A stretch of DNA of 64,000 bases from Candidatus Eiseniibacteriota bacterium (GCA_029262235.1 JAJCZU010000006.1:124001-188000); one strand, 5' to 3'; positions 7,368 to 17,767 are shown, counted from the stretch's first letter. Numbers and translations: made by a program. The notes: a model not told the origin generated them from the sequence alone.

Positions 7368-9749
7368 ATGTCCTCAGTTCGACTTGCTTCACTACTCAGT
7401 GCGATATTGCTCGCGTTCTCATTCTCGCAATCCAGCGCCGATGTCATCGTAGAGCAGCAAAGCCGGGACGGAGGGCGAGTCATTCTCCTGCGGCCGAGCG
7501 GCGTGTCGTCGAAGACGGCATCCACCACACCCGTATCACTGGAAGTCGCGCGTGCGACTGCCGATGCTTTCCTTATCGAGCACGGTGCCCGCTATGGTCT
7601 TGCGAATCCCGCCGCCCAGCTGGAACTGATCGACGAACGCTCCGATCAGGAGGGACTCACGCGCATTGTCTACCGACAGAGGCACGAAGGTCTGCCGGTC
7701 AAGAATACGATGTTGCTCGTGCACGTGAACGCTGCGGGCGAAGTCTACTTCTCATCCGCGGACGTGACAGACGATCTCCCGGCGAGCGCCATGCCGGCGG
7801 TGTCCGTCGATGACGCGCTGGCGGTGGCTGAGCGTGCAGCCCGGCAGCTCCTGCCGGGGTTCGATGGCGTGGCCGCCGCGCACGAAACGCCCGAGCTTGT
7901 CTTCCTGCCTCTCGGTCTCAATCCGAGTATCCCGATCGACGAAACGCGCTTGGCCTGGGAGTTCCACATGAGCTTTCACAAGTGCAGGCATGATGTGTGC
8001 CCTGCATTCGGTGCCTACGTTGCGGTTGAGGCGCACAGCGGGAAGGTCTTGTACACTTTGGAGGATTGGCAGGGGCTGGATCGGCGTGCGTACGATTGCT
8101 CGAAAGCCGTGGGAGACATTTACTGCTACATCGACTCCCCCGGCATCAACGGATACGTGCACGGTCGAAGCGAGTCCGCGCCGCTTCGTGGCCCCCACAA
8201 TGTACCGGCGTTGCCTCAGTTCGGGAGCACGGACGTGGACAACATCTACGACATCGCGGAAACGGTGCACGACTTCGTGCAGATGAGCTTCGGCATAGAC
8301 GGAGCCAGCAATCAAGGAGGGATTAGAGCCAAGGTAGGGGAGTACGGTCAGACAAGGTACTACGTCCATTCCGAAGGCTGGGATGGGCAGCAAGATCCCA
8401 CTTGTCCTGGCGGAGCATGGATCTCAGGATCCAACTCAATCGTTCTATGCCACAACGAGATATATGAGGACGTGGTAGGTCACGAGTACGGGCACGCTAT
8501 TGTTGACTGGTCTTTTACTTCCGCGGGTTTTCCGATAGGAGTAGACATCTTTAACGCGGAGACGCGCGCGTTTGATGAATCCTTTTCTGACATTTTTGGT
8601 GAGGCTCTTGAATTCGATCAGGTGGGGGCGGCGGATTGGCTGGCAGGCTCAGGGAGAGTGGGCGGACCTATTCGCGACTTGGCGCATCCAGACTTTCTAA
8701 ATGACGCGGAACGATTCTACGATCCAAACTTCGACTGCAGTTCCGACCCTGCCACCGCCGGCTACTATGCCAACTCCACCGTCTATTCGAAAGCCGTGTA
8801 CCTCGCCTCTGAGGGGGGTGAGTTCAATGGCTGCGAAGTGCAGGGACAGGGCATCGAGTTTGCCAAGCAAGTCTATTTCCGCGCGTGGCGAAATTACTTC
8901 TCAAGCAGCCAAAACTTCGACGGCGCATACACCAAGCTTATGCAGTCCTGCAACGATCTCTATCCGGCTTCTCAGTGCGCGGAGTTCGACAAAGCGCTGC
9001 AGGCGGTCGAAGCGAATCAAGCGGAAGCACCGTACGGCGGCGGCATCTGCGTGGACCCACTGGGCGCGGCGGGCGAGCAGGCGCCGGCGTGTGCGGTCGC
9101 TCACGGGGGCACGGCGCAGACGACAATGGCTGACGCGACGCCGAGCGTGAGCTTCCAGGCAGGCGAGCCGGTCTGGCTGGCGCTCACGTCCGGGACGCCG
9201 AACCGCACAGTCGACTTCGTGCTCGCGTCCCACGACTCCGCGCGACCGATCTGGGATGATCTTGATGCGCAGGCGCTCGAAGCGTCTTCGGGCACGCTCG
9301 ACTCGACCGGCGCGCTGACGGCGTACTTCTTCACGCCGACGACCGAAGACACGTTCGACGTGATCGTCGACGGCAATCGTGACGGCAACTATCAGCCGTG
9401 GGCGGACGAAACGGTGACGATCGTCGTCTCGGGCTTCGCAACCGACGTGCCCGAAGGCGCGGTCCCGAGCGCGCGCGTCTTACAATCCGTCCGCCCGAAT
9501 CCGTTCAACCCGGCGACGAATTTCTCGCTTCGACTCCGCGAAACCTCGCGCCTGCGCCTCACGATTTACGACACCGCCGGCCGCGCGGTCCGCACGCTCG
9601 CGAACGATAACGCACTCGCCCCCGGGGACTACGACTTCACGTGGGACGGTACAGGCGACTCCGGCGCGCCGGTCGCCTCCGGCCTCTATCTCTATCGTAT
9701 CGAAACCGCCCGCGGCTCCGAGTTCGGCAAAATCACGCTGGTGAAATAA
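7368..9749 (+). CDS. Secreted M4 (thermolysin-like) metallopeptidase homologue with FlgD-type C-terminal module
   Basis: A 793-aa secreted protein. The signal peptide is SSVRLASLLSAILLAFSFSQSSA. The propeptide region contains the FTP-like stretch RIVYRQRHEGLPVKN (about residues 100-115). The catalytic domain carries HEYGH at 372-376 with D-E-S-F-S-D (Glu404) as the third-ligand motif, as in M4 peptidases. The block corresponding to the thermolysin catalytic histidine reads GYYANSTVYSKAVYL, so the position of His231 appears to be Tyr467, which may impair catalysis. PNPFNP near residue 710 begins an FlgD/type IX-style tail ending LYLYRIETARGSEFGKITLVK. The catalytic part has clearly lower GC (92 of 180 bases at 8461-8640 by hand count) than the following segment (49 of 60 at 9061-9120), suggesting a mosaic origin. 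Confidence 0.82.
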   Translation: MSSVRLASLLSAILLAFSFSQSSADVIVEQQSRDGGRVILLRPSGVSSKTASTTPVSLEVARATADAFLIEHGARYGLANPAAQLELIDERSDQEGLTRIVYRQRHEGLPVKNTMLLVHVNAAGEVYFSSADVTDDLPASAMPAVSVDDALAVAERAARQLLPGFDGVAAAHETPELVFLPLGLNPSIPIDETRLAWEFHMSFHKCRHDVCPAFGAYVAVEAHSGKVLYTLEDWQGLDRRAYDCSKAVGDIYCYIDSPGINGYVHGRSESAPLRGPHNVPALPQFGSTDVDNIYDIAETVHDFVQMSFGIDGASNQGGIRAKVGEYGQTRYYVHSEGWDGQQDPTCPGGAWISGSNSIVLCHNEIYEDVVGHEYGHAIVDWSFTSAGFPIGVDIFNAETRAFDESFSDIFGEALEFDQVGAADWLAGSGRVGGPIRDLAHPDFLNDAERFYDPNFDCSSDPATAGYYANSTVYSKAVYLASEGGEFNGCEVQGQGIEFAKQVYFRAWRNYFSSSQNFDGAYTKLMQSCNDLYPASQCAEFDKALQAVEANQAEAPYGGGICVDPLGAAGEQAPACAVAHGGTAQTTMADATPSVSFQAGEPVWLALTSGTPNRTVDFVLASHDSARPIWDDLDAQALEASSGTLDSTGALTAYFFTPTTEDTFDVIVDGNRDGNYQPWADETVTIVVSGFATDVPEGAVPSARVLQSVRPNPFNPATNFSLRLRETSRLRLTIYDTAGRAVRTLANDNALAPGDYDFTWDGTGDSGAPVASGLYLYRIETARGSEFGKITLVK

Positions 9750-11156
<1,407 letters not shown>

Positions 11157-11241
11157 CTCCTGCACGTTGCGCGACGGCCCCATTTGCGCGAGAATGACCG
11201 CGCAAGTCACATCGCATCCTGTTTCCCATAGGGAGTTTCAC

Positions 11242-11604
11242 ATGGACTGGTTCCCCATACTCGCGATCGGCTCTTCGGGGGGCGGCGGCGCTCAACAGGA
11301 GGGGGGATGGTCGAGCCTGCTCTTTCTGTTCTCCACGCTGCTCTTCATCTGGTGGTTCATCTACCTGAACCCGCAGATCAAACGCCAGAAAGAGCGCGAC
11401 AAACTGCTCGAAGGCGTGAAAAAAGGCGACCGTATCGTCACCCGCGGCGGCATGCTCGGCACCGTGGTCGGCGTCAAAGAGAAAGAGAAAGTCGTAGTCC
11501 TCAAGATCGCCGAAAACGTGAAGATCGAAATCGTGCGCGGCGCGATCGAAACGATTCTGACCGGCAACGAAGCGATCCCGCAGGACGGAAAGAAAGATTC
11601 GTGA
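11242..11604 (+). CDS. yajC: Preprotein translocase subunit YajC
   Basis: YajC is a small single-span inner-membrane protein associated with SecDF/YidC. From ATG 11242 the product is 120 aa, with a short Gly-rich periplasmic N-terminus. One membrane segment (WSSLLFLFSTLLFIWWFIYL) is followed by the diagnostic NPQIKRQKERDKLL and GDRIVTRGGMLGTVVGVKEKEKVVVLKIAENVKIEI. GGGAG sits 7-8 bases before the ATG; upstream in-frame codons precede this site and are not needed. tgt-yajC is the usual order, but secD/secF, normally next, are absent here and fmt follows instead. A TTGCGCG/CGCGCAA hairpin (11184-11205) lies in the short tgt-yajC gap. Confidence 0.94.
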   Translation: MDWFPILAIGSSGGGGAQQEGGWSSLLFLFSTLLFIWWFIYLNPQIKRQKERDKLLEGVKKGDRIVTRGGMLGTVVGVKEKEKVVVLKIAENVKIEIVRGAIETILTGNEAIPQDGKKDS

Positions 11605-12635
11605 GGGTTCTGTTCGCGGGGACGCCCGCGTTTGCGGTTCCATCACTCGAAGCGCTGATCGCCTCGGGGCATGATGTCGTCGGCGTGCTTACGATGCCCG
11701 ATCGGCGTCGCGGGCGGGGGCGCCGCACTTCTCCTTCACCTGTAAAAGAATGCGCGACCGCGCACGGCATCCCGATTCATCAGCCCGAAAAACTGCGGCG
11801 CGCCGAGTGGGAGAAACCGTTCCGCGACCTGAACGTCGACGCGATCGCGATCGTGGCTTACGGAAAAATTCTGCGCCCCTGGCTGCTTGCGATTCCGAAA
11901 CACGGCTGTATCAATGTGCATGCGTCACTTCTTCCGAAGCATCGAGGCCCGAGCCCGATCGAACAGGCGATCCGTTCGGGCGACACGGTGACGGGGATTA
12001 CGACGATGCGGATCGACCAGGGTGTCGACACGGGTGACATGCTGCTTCGTGACGAGATCGAGATCGAGCCGGGTGAAACCGCGGGCGAACTTACAGCGCG
12101 GCTGGCGATGATCGGCGGGGCGCTTCTCGTCGAAACGCTCGACCGTCTCGAGCAGGGCGACTGCCCCAGCGAGCAGCAGGATCACGCGCTGGCGACGCAC
12201 GCCCCGATGATCGAGAAGGATGACGGACGCATCGACTGGACGCAGGGGGCGCTCGTGATCGACAGGCTGGTGCGGGCCATGAACCCGCGCCCGATTGCGT
12301 GGACGGAGACCCCGCACGGCATCATGCGCGTGCTTCGCAGCCGGCTGCTTCTGCCGGGCACGGAAGAAGCGAACGCGGTGGAGCGCGAAGGGTGGGCGCC
12401 TGGCGAGAAGCCCGGGGCCGTGCTCGCGGCCGACGCAAAGTGCGGCCTCGTGATGCGAACCGGGAAGGGCGTGCTGCGGCTCGTGAAAGTGCAGCTTCCG
12501 GGACGGAAGGCGATGCCGGACACGGTACTGCTGCGTGGGGTTGCGATCGAACCGGGTGAAGCGTGGGGCGTACCGGCAGTGACTGCGGGCGGGACGCACG
12601 AAACGCCTGAGCCGCCTGAAACGCCGGCGACATGA
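11601..12635 (+). CDS. fmt: Methionyl-tRNA formyltransferase
   Basis: Fmt formylates initiator Met-tRNA using 10-formyl-THF. The 344-aa product opens VRVLFAGTPAFAVPSLEAL, has the catalytic block INVHASLLPKHRGPSPIEQAI with Asn and His, then TGITTMRIDQGVDTGDML with the catalytic Asp. The C-terminal OB-like domain begins near PRPIAWTE. GTG 11601 overlaps the yajC stop (GTGA), implying coupling. The C-terminus has a short Thr/Pro/Glu repeat (ETPEPPETPAT). No peptide deformylase gene lies beside it, unlike the common def-fmt arrangement. Confidence 0.96.
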   Translation: MRVLFAGTPAFAVPSLEALIASGHDVVGVLTMPDRRRGRGRRTSPSPVKECATAHGIPIHQPEKLRRAEWEKPFRDLNVDAIAIVAYGKILRPWLLAIPKHGCINVHASLLPKHRGPSPIEQAIRSGDTVTGITTMRIDQGVDTGDMLLRDEIEIEPGETAGELTARLAMIGGALLVETLDRLEQGDCPSEQQDHALATHAPMIEKDDGRIDWTQGALVIDRLVRAMNPRPIAWTETPHGIMRVLRSRLLLPGTEEANAVEREGWAPGEKPGAVLAADAKCGLVMRTGKGVLRLVKVQLPGRKAMPDTVLLRGVAIEPGEAWGVPAVTAGGTHETPEPPETPAT

Positions 12636-13990
12636 GTCGCGGGGGCGCGCGCGCCGCGGCGCTCGAAGCGCTGCTCGCGATCGACGAGGGGAAGTTCCTC
12701 GGTGAAGCGCTCGCGGCTTCGGATGCGCGTACGAAGGAAAACCCGCGCGACCTGCGCCTCGCCCGCCGCATCGTGCGCGGCGTGCTCAAATCGCGCGGCA
12801 AGATCGACTGGACTCTCTCGCACTTCCTGAAACGGGGCTCGCTCGAAGATCTCGATCGAGCGGTGCTCGAAAACCTCCGCATCGGCCTCTTTCAAACCAT
12901 GTTTCTGACAAGCGTGCCCGCGCATGCGGCGGTCAACGAGGCCGTGCGCCTCGCGCGGAGGCGAGGGGGCGAAAGCGCTTCGCGCTTCACGAATGCGATT
13001 CTGCGCCGCTACCTGCGCGAGGGGATTCCGGCCGGGATTCCGACGCTCGAAGACGACCCGGTGGGGCATCTGGTCGCCGAAGAGTCGTGTCCGCGCTGGC
13101 TCGCCGGGCGCTGGGTGAAGCGCCTCGGCCCCGAAACCGCTCACGCGCGCATGGTCGCAAGCAATCGCACGCCGCCACTCGCGCTGCGCATACTGGCCAA
13201 GGGGGCGCGCGATGCGCTGGGGGTGCGTGATGCGCTGGAGGAAGAGCTTCGCGCCCGCGAGATCAGTTTCGAGCAGAGTGAACTGCATCGCGACGTGCTT
13301 CTTCTTCCCGGGGGCCCCGATCCGCGCACGCTCGAGGCGTTCACGCGCGGCGACATCATCGTGCAGGATCCGTCCGCGGCGCTCGTCACGTCGATGGCCG
13401 ATCCCCCGGAGCGCACGACCTCGCTGCTCGATCTCTGCGCCGCGCCGGGCGGGAAGCTGATCGCGCTCGCATCGCAGGCGCAGATGACCGGAATCATGGT
13501 CGGCGCGGACCGCTCGCCCTCGCGCCTCGCGCGCCTGCTCGAGAACCGGGCGCGCGCGGAACTCGGGCGCGTGCATGTGCTCGCGATGGATGCGCTTCAG
13601 CCCGCGCTCAATCGCCGTTTTCAGACCGTGCTCCTTGACGCTCCGTGCACCGGCCTCGGCACCCTGGCCCGCCACGCGGATCTGCGATGGCGCCTCCAGC
13701 CCGAAGACAGCGCGCGTCTCGGGCGGCTCGCGGGCACTCTTCTCGCAAGCGCTGCCGAACTCGTTGAGGACGGCGGCCTCCTTCTCTATAGTACCTGTAC
13801 GACCGAGCCCGAAGAGAACGACGACGTGATCAGCGCGTTCCTCACGAAGCGCGCGGACTTCGCGCGCGAACGGCCGGTGCGGCCGCTCCCCGAGGGGACG
13901 GTCGAGGAAAACGGGACCCTGCGACTCCTTCCCGAGGTGCACCCCGGTGACGGCGCTTTTGCCGTCCGACTGCGAAAGAGAATCGAATGA
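12632..13990 (+). CDS. rsmB: 16S rRNA (cytosine-967 C5)-methyltransferase RsmB
   Basis: RsmB methylates C967 of 16S rRNA. The 452-aa protein has an N-terminal NusB-like helical domain (about residues 1-140, containing HAAVNEAVRLARR). The Rossmann methyltransferase follows: SAM motif LLDLCAAPGGKLIAL, DAPCTGLGTLARHADLRWR with the first cysteine, and LLYSTCTTEPEEND with the second, catalytic cysteine. It overlaps fmt by 4 bases (ATGA). fmt-rsmB is a conserved pair. Confidence 0.95.
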   Translation: MSRGGARAAALEALLAIDEGKFLGEALAASDARTKENPRDLRLARRIVRGVLKSRGKIDWTLSHFLKRGSLEDLDRAVLENLRIGLFQTMFLTSVPAHAAVNEAVRLARRRGGESASRFTNAILRRYLREGIPAGIPTLEDDPVGHLVAEESCPRWLAGRWVKRLGPETAHARMVASNRTPPLALRILAKGARDALGVRDALEEELRAREISFEQSELHRDVLLLPGGPDPRTLEAFTRGDIIVQDPSAALVTSMADPPERTTSLLDLCAAPGGKLIALASQAQMTGIMVGADRSPSRLARLLENRARAELGRVHVLAMDALQPALNRRFQTVLLDAPCTGLGTLARHADLRWRLQPEDSARLGRLAGTLLASAAELVEDGGLLLYSTCTTEPEENDDVISAFLTKRADFARERPVRPLPEGTVEENGTLRLLPEVHPGDGAFAVRLRKRIE

Positions 13991-14712
13991 AGTTTTTGAA
14001 AGCGCTCGGAAAAATCGCCCTCGTTGCGCTCCTCTCGTTCCTCGGCGGCGCGCTCGTGTTCGACTTCGCGATGCGGCATCTGACGGGGCAGGGCGATGAA
14101 GTCATGGTTCCGTCGATCGTCGGCATCCATCGAGCGGATGCCCACAAGTTGCTCGAGCGCGAAGGACTCTACCTCATCGTGGAGAACACGGTGTACGACG
14201 CCGTCAGCGATTCGGGCATCGTCATCACGCAGCGTCCCGAGGCGGACGAGCGCGTGAAGAAGGGGCGGCGCATCCAGGTCACGATCTCCGAAGGCGTCGA
14301 ACGCATGCTCGTCCCGGAAGTGGGGGGGCAGGGAGTGCGCGAAGCGCGTATCGTGCTGAACCGCTCCGGCCTCAAGGCCGAAACCGTCATCAGCGTGCCC
14401 CACGACGATGTTCCGCGCGACAAAGTGATCGCGACCGATCCCGTGGCGGGCACCGATGTCCGGTCGGGCGCCGACGTGCATCTGCTCGTCAGCCTCGGCC
14501 CCGAAAACTCCGCGTTCCTGATGCCGAACCTGCGCGGGCGCAAAGAGTACGATGTGCGCCGGCATCTCGATCTCTTCGGAATCGGCCTCGCGCGCGTTAC
14601 CTACAAAGACCTCGAAGGCGCGGAGCGAAACGTCGTCGTCGGGCAGACGCCGCCGCCCGGGACGCGCATTGCCCGCGGGACGAGCGTGGAAGTGGAAGTG
14701 ACGTCGCCATGA
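13987..14712 (+). CDS. PASTA-domain membrane protein (three PASTA repeats, no kinase)
   Basis: A 241-aa protein with one N-terminal membrane segment (ALGKIALVALLSFLGGALVFDFAM, residues about 5-28). Three consecutive PASTA domains follow, beginning near VMVPSIVGIHRADAHKLLE, MLVPEVGGQGVREARIVL and FLMPNLRGRKEYDVRRHLD. PASTA domains bind peptidoglycan or beta-lactams when fused to Ser/Thr kinases or PBPs. Here the domains stand alone with an anchor. The start overlaps the rsmB stop (ATGA) and its stop overlaps the rpe start, so it belongs to the fmt-rsmB-PASTA-rpe run, an arrangement also found in other bacteria. Role inferred: envelope-anchored peptidoglycan sensing or binding. Confidence 0.85.
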   Translation: MKFLKALGKIALVALLSFLGGALVFDFAMRHLTGQGDEVMVPSIVGIHRADAHKLLEREGLYLIVENTVYDAVSDSGIVITQRPEADERVKKGRRIQVTISEGVERMLVPEVGGQGVREARIVLNRSGLKAETVISVPHDDVPRDKVIATDPVAGTDVRSGADVHLLVSLGPENSAFLMPNLRGRKEYDVRRHLDLFGIGLARVTYKDLEGAERNVVVGQTPPPGTRIARGTSVEVEVTSP

Positions 14713-15377
14713 GTCAGTTCGGGATTCAAGTATTGCCGTCCGTTCTTTCCGCGGACTTTTCGAAGCTCGAAGAAGAGATTCGCTCTGTCGAGGCCGGGCC
14801 GCTCGAGATTCTGCACCTCGATGTCATGGACGGCCGGTTCGTGCCGAACCTCACCTTCGGCCCGTTCATCGTGAGCGCGATCGACAAGCTCAGCGATCGT
14901 ATTCTCGATACGCATCTCATGGTGCGCGAGCCCGCCCATCTCATTCCCGCGTTCGCCAAAGCCGGCAGCGACTGGATCACCGTGCATGTGGAAGCGTGCG
15001 AGGATCTCGGCGCCACGCTCGATGTCATTCGCGCGTCCGGCGCGAAGCCCGGCATCGCGATCAACCCCGACACGCCGCTCGCCCGCGTCGAACCGTACCT
15101 CGGCGACATTCATCTTCTGTTGCTGATGACGGTTTTTCCCGGCTTCGGGGGGCAGGCGTTCATGGCCGAAGTCGTCCCGAAGATCGAGCAGGCCGCGGCG
15201 ATGCGCGCGAAGCGCGGGTACGATTACGTAATCGAAGTCGATGGAGGAATTGCGCCGGCCACGGCCGGTGTCGTGGCGCGCGCCGGCGCCGAACTACTCG
15301 TTGCGGGGTCTGCTGTCTACAATCACGAGGACCGGCCGGCGGCCATGCGCTCGATCCTCGACGCAGCGGGCGCGTAG
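14709..15377 (+). CDS. rpe: Ribulose-phosphate 3-epimerase
   Basis: Rpe interconverts ribulose-5-phosphate and xylulose-5-phosphate in the pentose phosphate pathway. The 222-aa TIM barrel shows VLPSVLSADFSKLEEEI, ILHLDVMDGRFVPNLTFGP (metal ligands and Asp), DTHLMVREP (His), LLMTVFPGFGGQAFM and EVDGGIAPATA with the second catalytic Asp. It is the usual length. The ATG overlaps the PASTA gene stop by 4 bases. Confidence 0.96.
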   Translation: MSQFGIQVLPSVLSADFSKLEEEIRSVEAGPLEILHLDVMDGRFVPNLTFGPFIVSAIDKLSDRILDTHLMVREPAHLIPAFAKAGSDWITVHVEACEDLGATLDVIRASGAKPGIAINPDTPLARVEPYLGDIHLLLLMTVFPGFGGQAFMAEVVPKIEQAAAMRAKRGYDYVIEVDGGIAPATAGVVARAGAELLVAGSAVYNHEDRPAAMRSILDAAGA

Positions 15378-15478
15378 AGGGCTTGACCTGGCCCTCGATG
15401 GAGTAGCCGGGGGCGGATCGCTACCCGGCATCCCCCCGATTCCAGCCCCTCTCCGATCAGGACCTCATTCGCAGTCTC
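15378..15478. other. Gap upstream of the HNH gene containing an in-frame N-terminal remnant
   Basis: 101 bases. In the frame of the HNH gene it stays open from 15407 and encodes FQPLSDQDLIRSL just before GTG 15479, a segment that looks like the normal N-terminus of this HNH family. No ATG, GTG or TTG lies in that frame upstream of 15479. No convincing promoter was found. Confidence 0.55.
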
Positions 15479-16597
15479 GTGAACCTGGTGCGATTGGAAC
15501 GAGCGATCTCGCTTCGCGTCGTTCAGTTGCTGGTCGAGGTGGAACGCCGGCGACTGTTTCGCGAACTGGGCTACTCCTCGATGCACGATTACGTAACACG
15601 CGGCCTCGGCTACTCTGACTCTGCGGCATTTCGCCGGATCCGGGCCGCCCGCGCTGTGGCACTATACACGGAAATTTCCGGGATGATCGAGCGGGGCGAA
15701 CTTTCGCTCTGTGCGGTGGCGAAGATCTCCGGCGCCCTCACTCCCGGGAACCGGGTCGAACTCCTTCGAAGGGTGACCGGGAAGAGACTGCGTGAGATCG
15801 ACGCCATTCTCGCCGAGAACACTCCGGCAATTCTGGTTCGCGATAAGTTGAAGCCTATAGGAATTGTGGGCAGGAAAAGACGGCCTGCCGAATCAGACGC
15901 TCTTTTCGACACTGACCCGGCGCGGCCAGTTTCTGACCGCCGAAATGGCGGTCGAGAAGTTACCACCCCGAGCGCACACGCCACGCCGCCTGAAGTTACC
16001 ACCCCAGGGGAATCGCGCGAGCCTTCGGACAATGCCGCGGGTCGTTATAGAATCGAGTTCTCTGTGAGCGCTGAATTCGCCCAGCAGTTCGCGCGGGTGC
16101 GGGCGCTGGTATCGAACGGGATCGCGGGGCAAAGCTACGAAGGAGTCTTCGGTAAGCTGATCTCCGAGTATCTCGCACGCCACGACCCGGCGAGGAGGCA
16201 GGCGCGAAGAGAGAAACGAAATGAGCGTACTCTTGAGAGGCGCGGGAGCAAGTCGATGCCTGAACCGGCCGGCGATTGTCATGGTCTCGCTCGCGGGGCC
16301 CTGGTAGAGCCGGGCGGCGCTTCGATGCGCGATAGGGTTCTAGGACAGTGCCGTTCCCGCCACATTCCTGCTGCGCTGCGCGACGAGATCATGCTGCGCG
16401 ACGGACGTCGATGCACTTTCATTGCCCGGGATGGAACGCGCTGCAATGCGACAAGGCATCTGCAGATCGACCACATCACTCCGTTTGCTCTGGGGGGAAG
16501 GCATGAGGCGTCGAACCTGCGACTGCTTTGCGGCGCACATAATCGACTGGAAGCGGAGCGGGCGGGACTCGAACGGCCGGAGCGCCGCTCGGAATAG
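15479..16597 (+). CDS. HNH endonuclease family protein (DUF222-like N-terminal domain, C-terminal HNH)
   Basis: A 372-aa product from GTG 15479. The N-terminal helical domain (RLERAISLRVVQLLVEVERRRLF, GYSSMHDYVTRGLGYS, FRRIRAARAV) resembles the DUF222-type region of multi-copy HNH proteins. A variable Pro/Glu-rich linker follows. The C-terminus holds the HNH nuclease: LRDGRRCTFI with a first cysteine, then LQIDHITPFALGG with the central D-H, then NLRLLCGAHN with the last cysteine and histidine. A conserved-looking N-terminal stretch (SDQDLIRSL) lies in frame upstream without a start codon, so the gene may be 5' damaged or use a rare start. Proteins like this occur in many copies per genome in several phyla; their role is unclear (mobile-element or defence nuclease). 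No terminal repeats were seen. Confidence 0.8.
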   Translation: MNLVRLERAISLRVVQLLVEVERRRLFRELGYSSMHDYVTRGLGYSDSAAFRRIRAARAVALYTEISGMIERGELSLCAVAKISGALTPGNRVELLRRVTGKRLREIDAILAENTPAILVRDKLKPIGIVGRKRRPAESDALFDTDPARPVSDRRNGGREVTTPSAHATPPEVTTPGESREPSDNAAGRYRIEFSVSAEFAQQFARVRALVSNGIAGQSYEGVFGKLISEYLARHDPARRQARREKRNERTLERRGSKSMPEPAGDCHGLARGALVEPGGASMRDRVLGQCRSRHIPAALRDEIMLRDGRRCTFIARDGTRCNATRHLQIDHITPFALGGRHEASNLRLLCGAHNRLEAERAGLERPERRSE

Positions 16598-16724
16598 TGG
16601 TGGGGTGTCGACCTGCGCGGCGGCGGTGCTTCCGATCGGAACAGGGGAGGCGATGATGGGAAGGCCGTCACAGACATTGGTGGAATCGCGGGGAACACGT
16701 TGGCTGGGAAGTGAGATCGCACAC

Positions 16725-16759
16725 GCTTACCCGCCCCGCTATCGCACGGGCGCGTAAGC
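16725..16759. terminator. Hairpin between convergent genes
   Basis: GCTTACCCGCCC at 16725-16736 pairs with GGGCGCGTAAGC at 16748-16759 (12 bp, one mismatch, 11-base loop). It lies between the HNH gene (+) and the LysM gene (-), ending one base from the latter's stop codon. No clear T-run on either side; probably a shared bidirectional terminator or convergent barrier. Confidence 0.5.
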
Positions 16760-16760
16760 T

Positions 16761-17468
16761 CTACTGATAAGCCCTGTATCCGTTCCGCGCCCAGATGATC
16801 TCGTTGCAGATCGCCCACGCGATTTTCTGATGCACCACATCGAGATCGAATCCCTGTTCGTCCAGGCTTCCGTACGAAATTCTGCGCAGGTCGAACGAGA
16901 CTCCCTTGAGCTGGCCGATCGAACGGTTCGGCACGACTTCGACTTCCGGTTTCGGCACACGAAATCCCATCGCGACGTCCCACATCATCTGTGACGCCGC
17001 CTGCAGTTTCAGCTGGACGTCTTCGGGCACCTGCACGTAGCCGTTGTCCGCGGTTCTGGCGAGCGAGTAGAGCTGATCTTCCACTTCCATGAACGACGCG
17101 CGCGCTTCGAGCATCGCGTGCGTTTCCATCGGGAAGAGTGCCGACACCCCTTCTTCGGCCAGAATCGCGTCGAGCCGCGGGGTCCGGAGCTTCGTACCCG
17201 GCTTCAGCTTCTCCCGTTTCCCGAGCGAGTTCACGAGTTCGATGACGCGCCCGTAATGCGGGTTCCCGTAGTACGATTGCCCCAGCAGGTCGATGGAGTC
17301 GCCGACCCGGACGTAGTGCACATAGGGGTTCGAAGCGACGGCCTGAGTCGCGCCCGGCACTGCCGGCGCCATCCCCGCTCCGTCGCCGGACGAGCTCGCA
17401 GGAAGGCCGGGAGATACCGCCGCCAACGCCCCGATCAGGGTGATTCGCAAAAAGTGCATGGTTCGCAT
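16761..17468 (-). CDS. Exported LysM-domain protein
   Basis: About 235 aa. The N-terminus (MRTMHFLRITLIGALAAVSPGLPA) is a signal peptide. A linker is followed by a LysM-like domain at about residues 48-95: VHYVRVGDSIDLLGQSYYGN, then VIELVNSLGKREKLKPGTKLRTP. The remaining part is helical with no family I recognise. LysM domains bind peptidoglycan, so it is probably periplasmic. The start could be the codon at 17468 or the Met three codons later at 17459; an AAGGG just upstream is better spaced for 17459. It is transcribed away from ffh. Confidence 0.75.
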   Translation of the reverse strand: MRTMHFLRITLIGALAAVSPGLPASSSGDGAGMAPAVPGATQAVASNPYVHYVRVGDSIDLLGQSYYGNPHYGRVIELVNSLGKREKLKPGTKLRTPRLDAILAEEGVSALFPMETHAMLEARASFMEVEDQLYSLARTADNGYVQVPEDVQLKLQAASQMMWDVAMGFRVPKPEVEVVPNRSIGQLKGVSFDLRRISYGSLDEQGFDLDVVHQKIAWAICNEIIWARNGYRAYQ

Positions 17469-17559
17469 ACCCTTACTTAGCGAACCGAGCGGCCCCAAAG
17501 CAAGGCATTTCCGGGCCAGGAACCGTAATACACGCCCCCGTTCCAGATTCCGGCTCCTG

Positions 17560-17627
17560 CTCCGGTCCTGATTCCGGTCCAGCTCCGGTCCTGATTCCTG
17601 TCCGGCTTCGGTCCTTCTCCGCTCCTG
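17560..17627 (+). repeat. Degenerate 23-bp tandem repeat
   Basis: Units start at 17560, 17583 and 17606. The first two share CTCCGGTCCTGATTCC and the third is diverged (CTTCGGTCCTTCTCC). Non-coding, upstream of the LysM gene start. Confidence 0.6.
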
Positions 17628-17715
17628 TCCCGTTCCGCCTCTTTATTCCCCCCCGCCGCGCCCACGGGCTTCCCGAGGGGCTTTCCGGGGGAAATGCGAC
17701 CCCACGGCGGGTGGC

Positions 17716-17767
17716 GCGCCCGACGGGGACCCCTGCCGAGCCTGTCGAGGCAGGGGTGGCCGGGCGC
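17716..17767. other. Long GC-rich stem-loop
   Basis: The inner stem ACCCCTGCC (17729-17737) pairs with GGCAGGGGT (17749-17757). The outer stem GCGCCCG (17716-17722) pairs with CGGGCGC (17761-17767). The loop reads GAGCCTGTCGA. Possibly a REP-like element or a bidirectional transcription barrier between the divergent LysM and ffh units. Confidence 0.5.
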
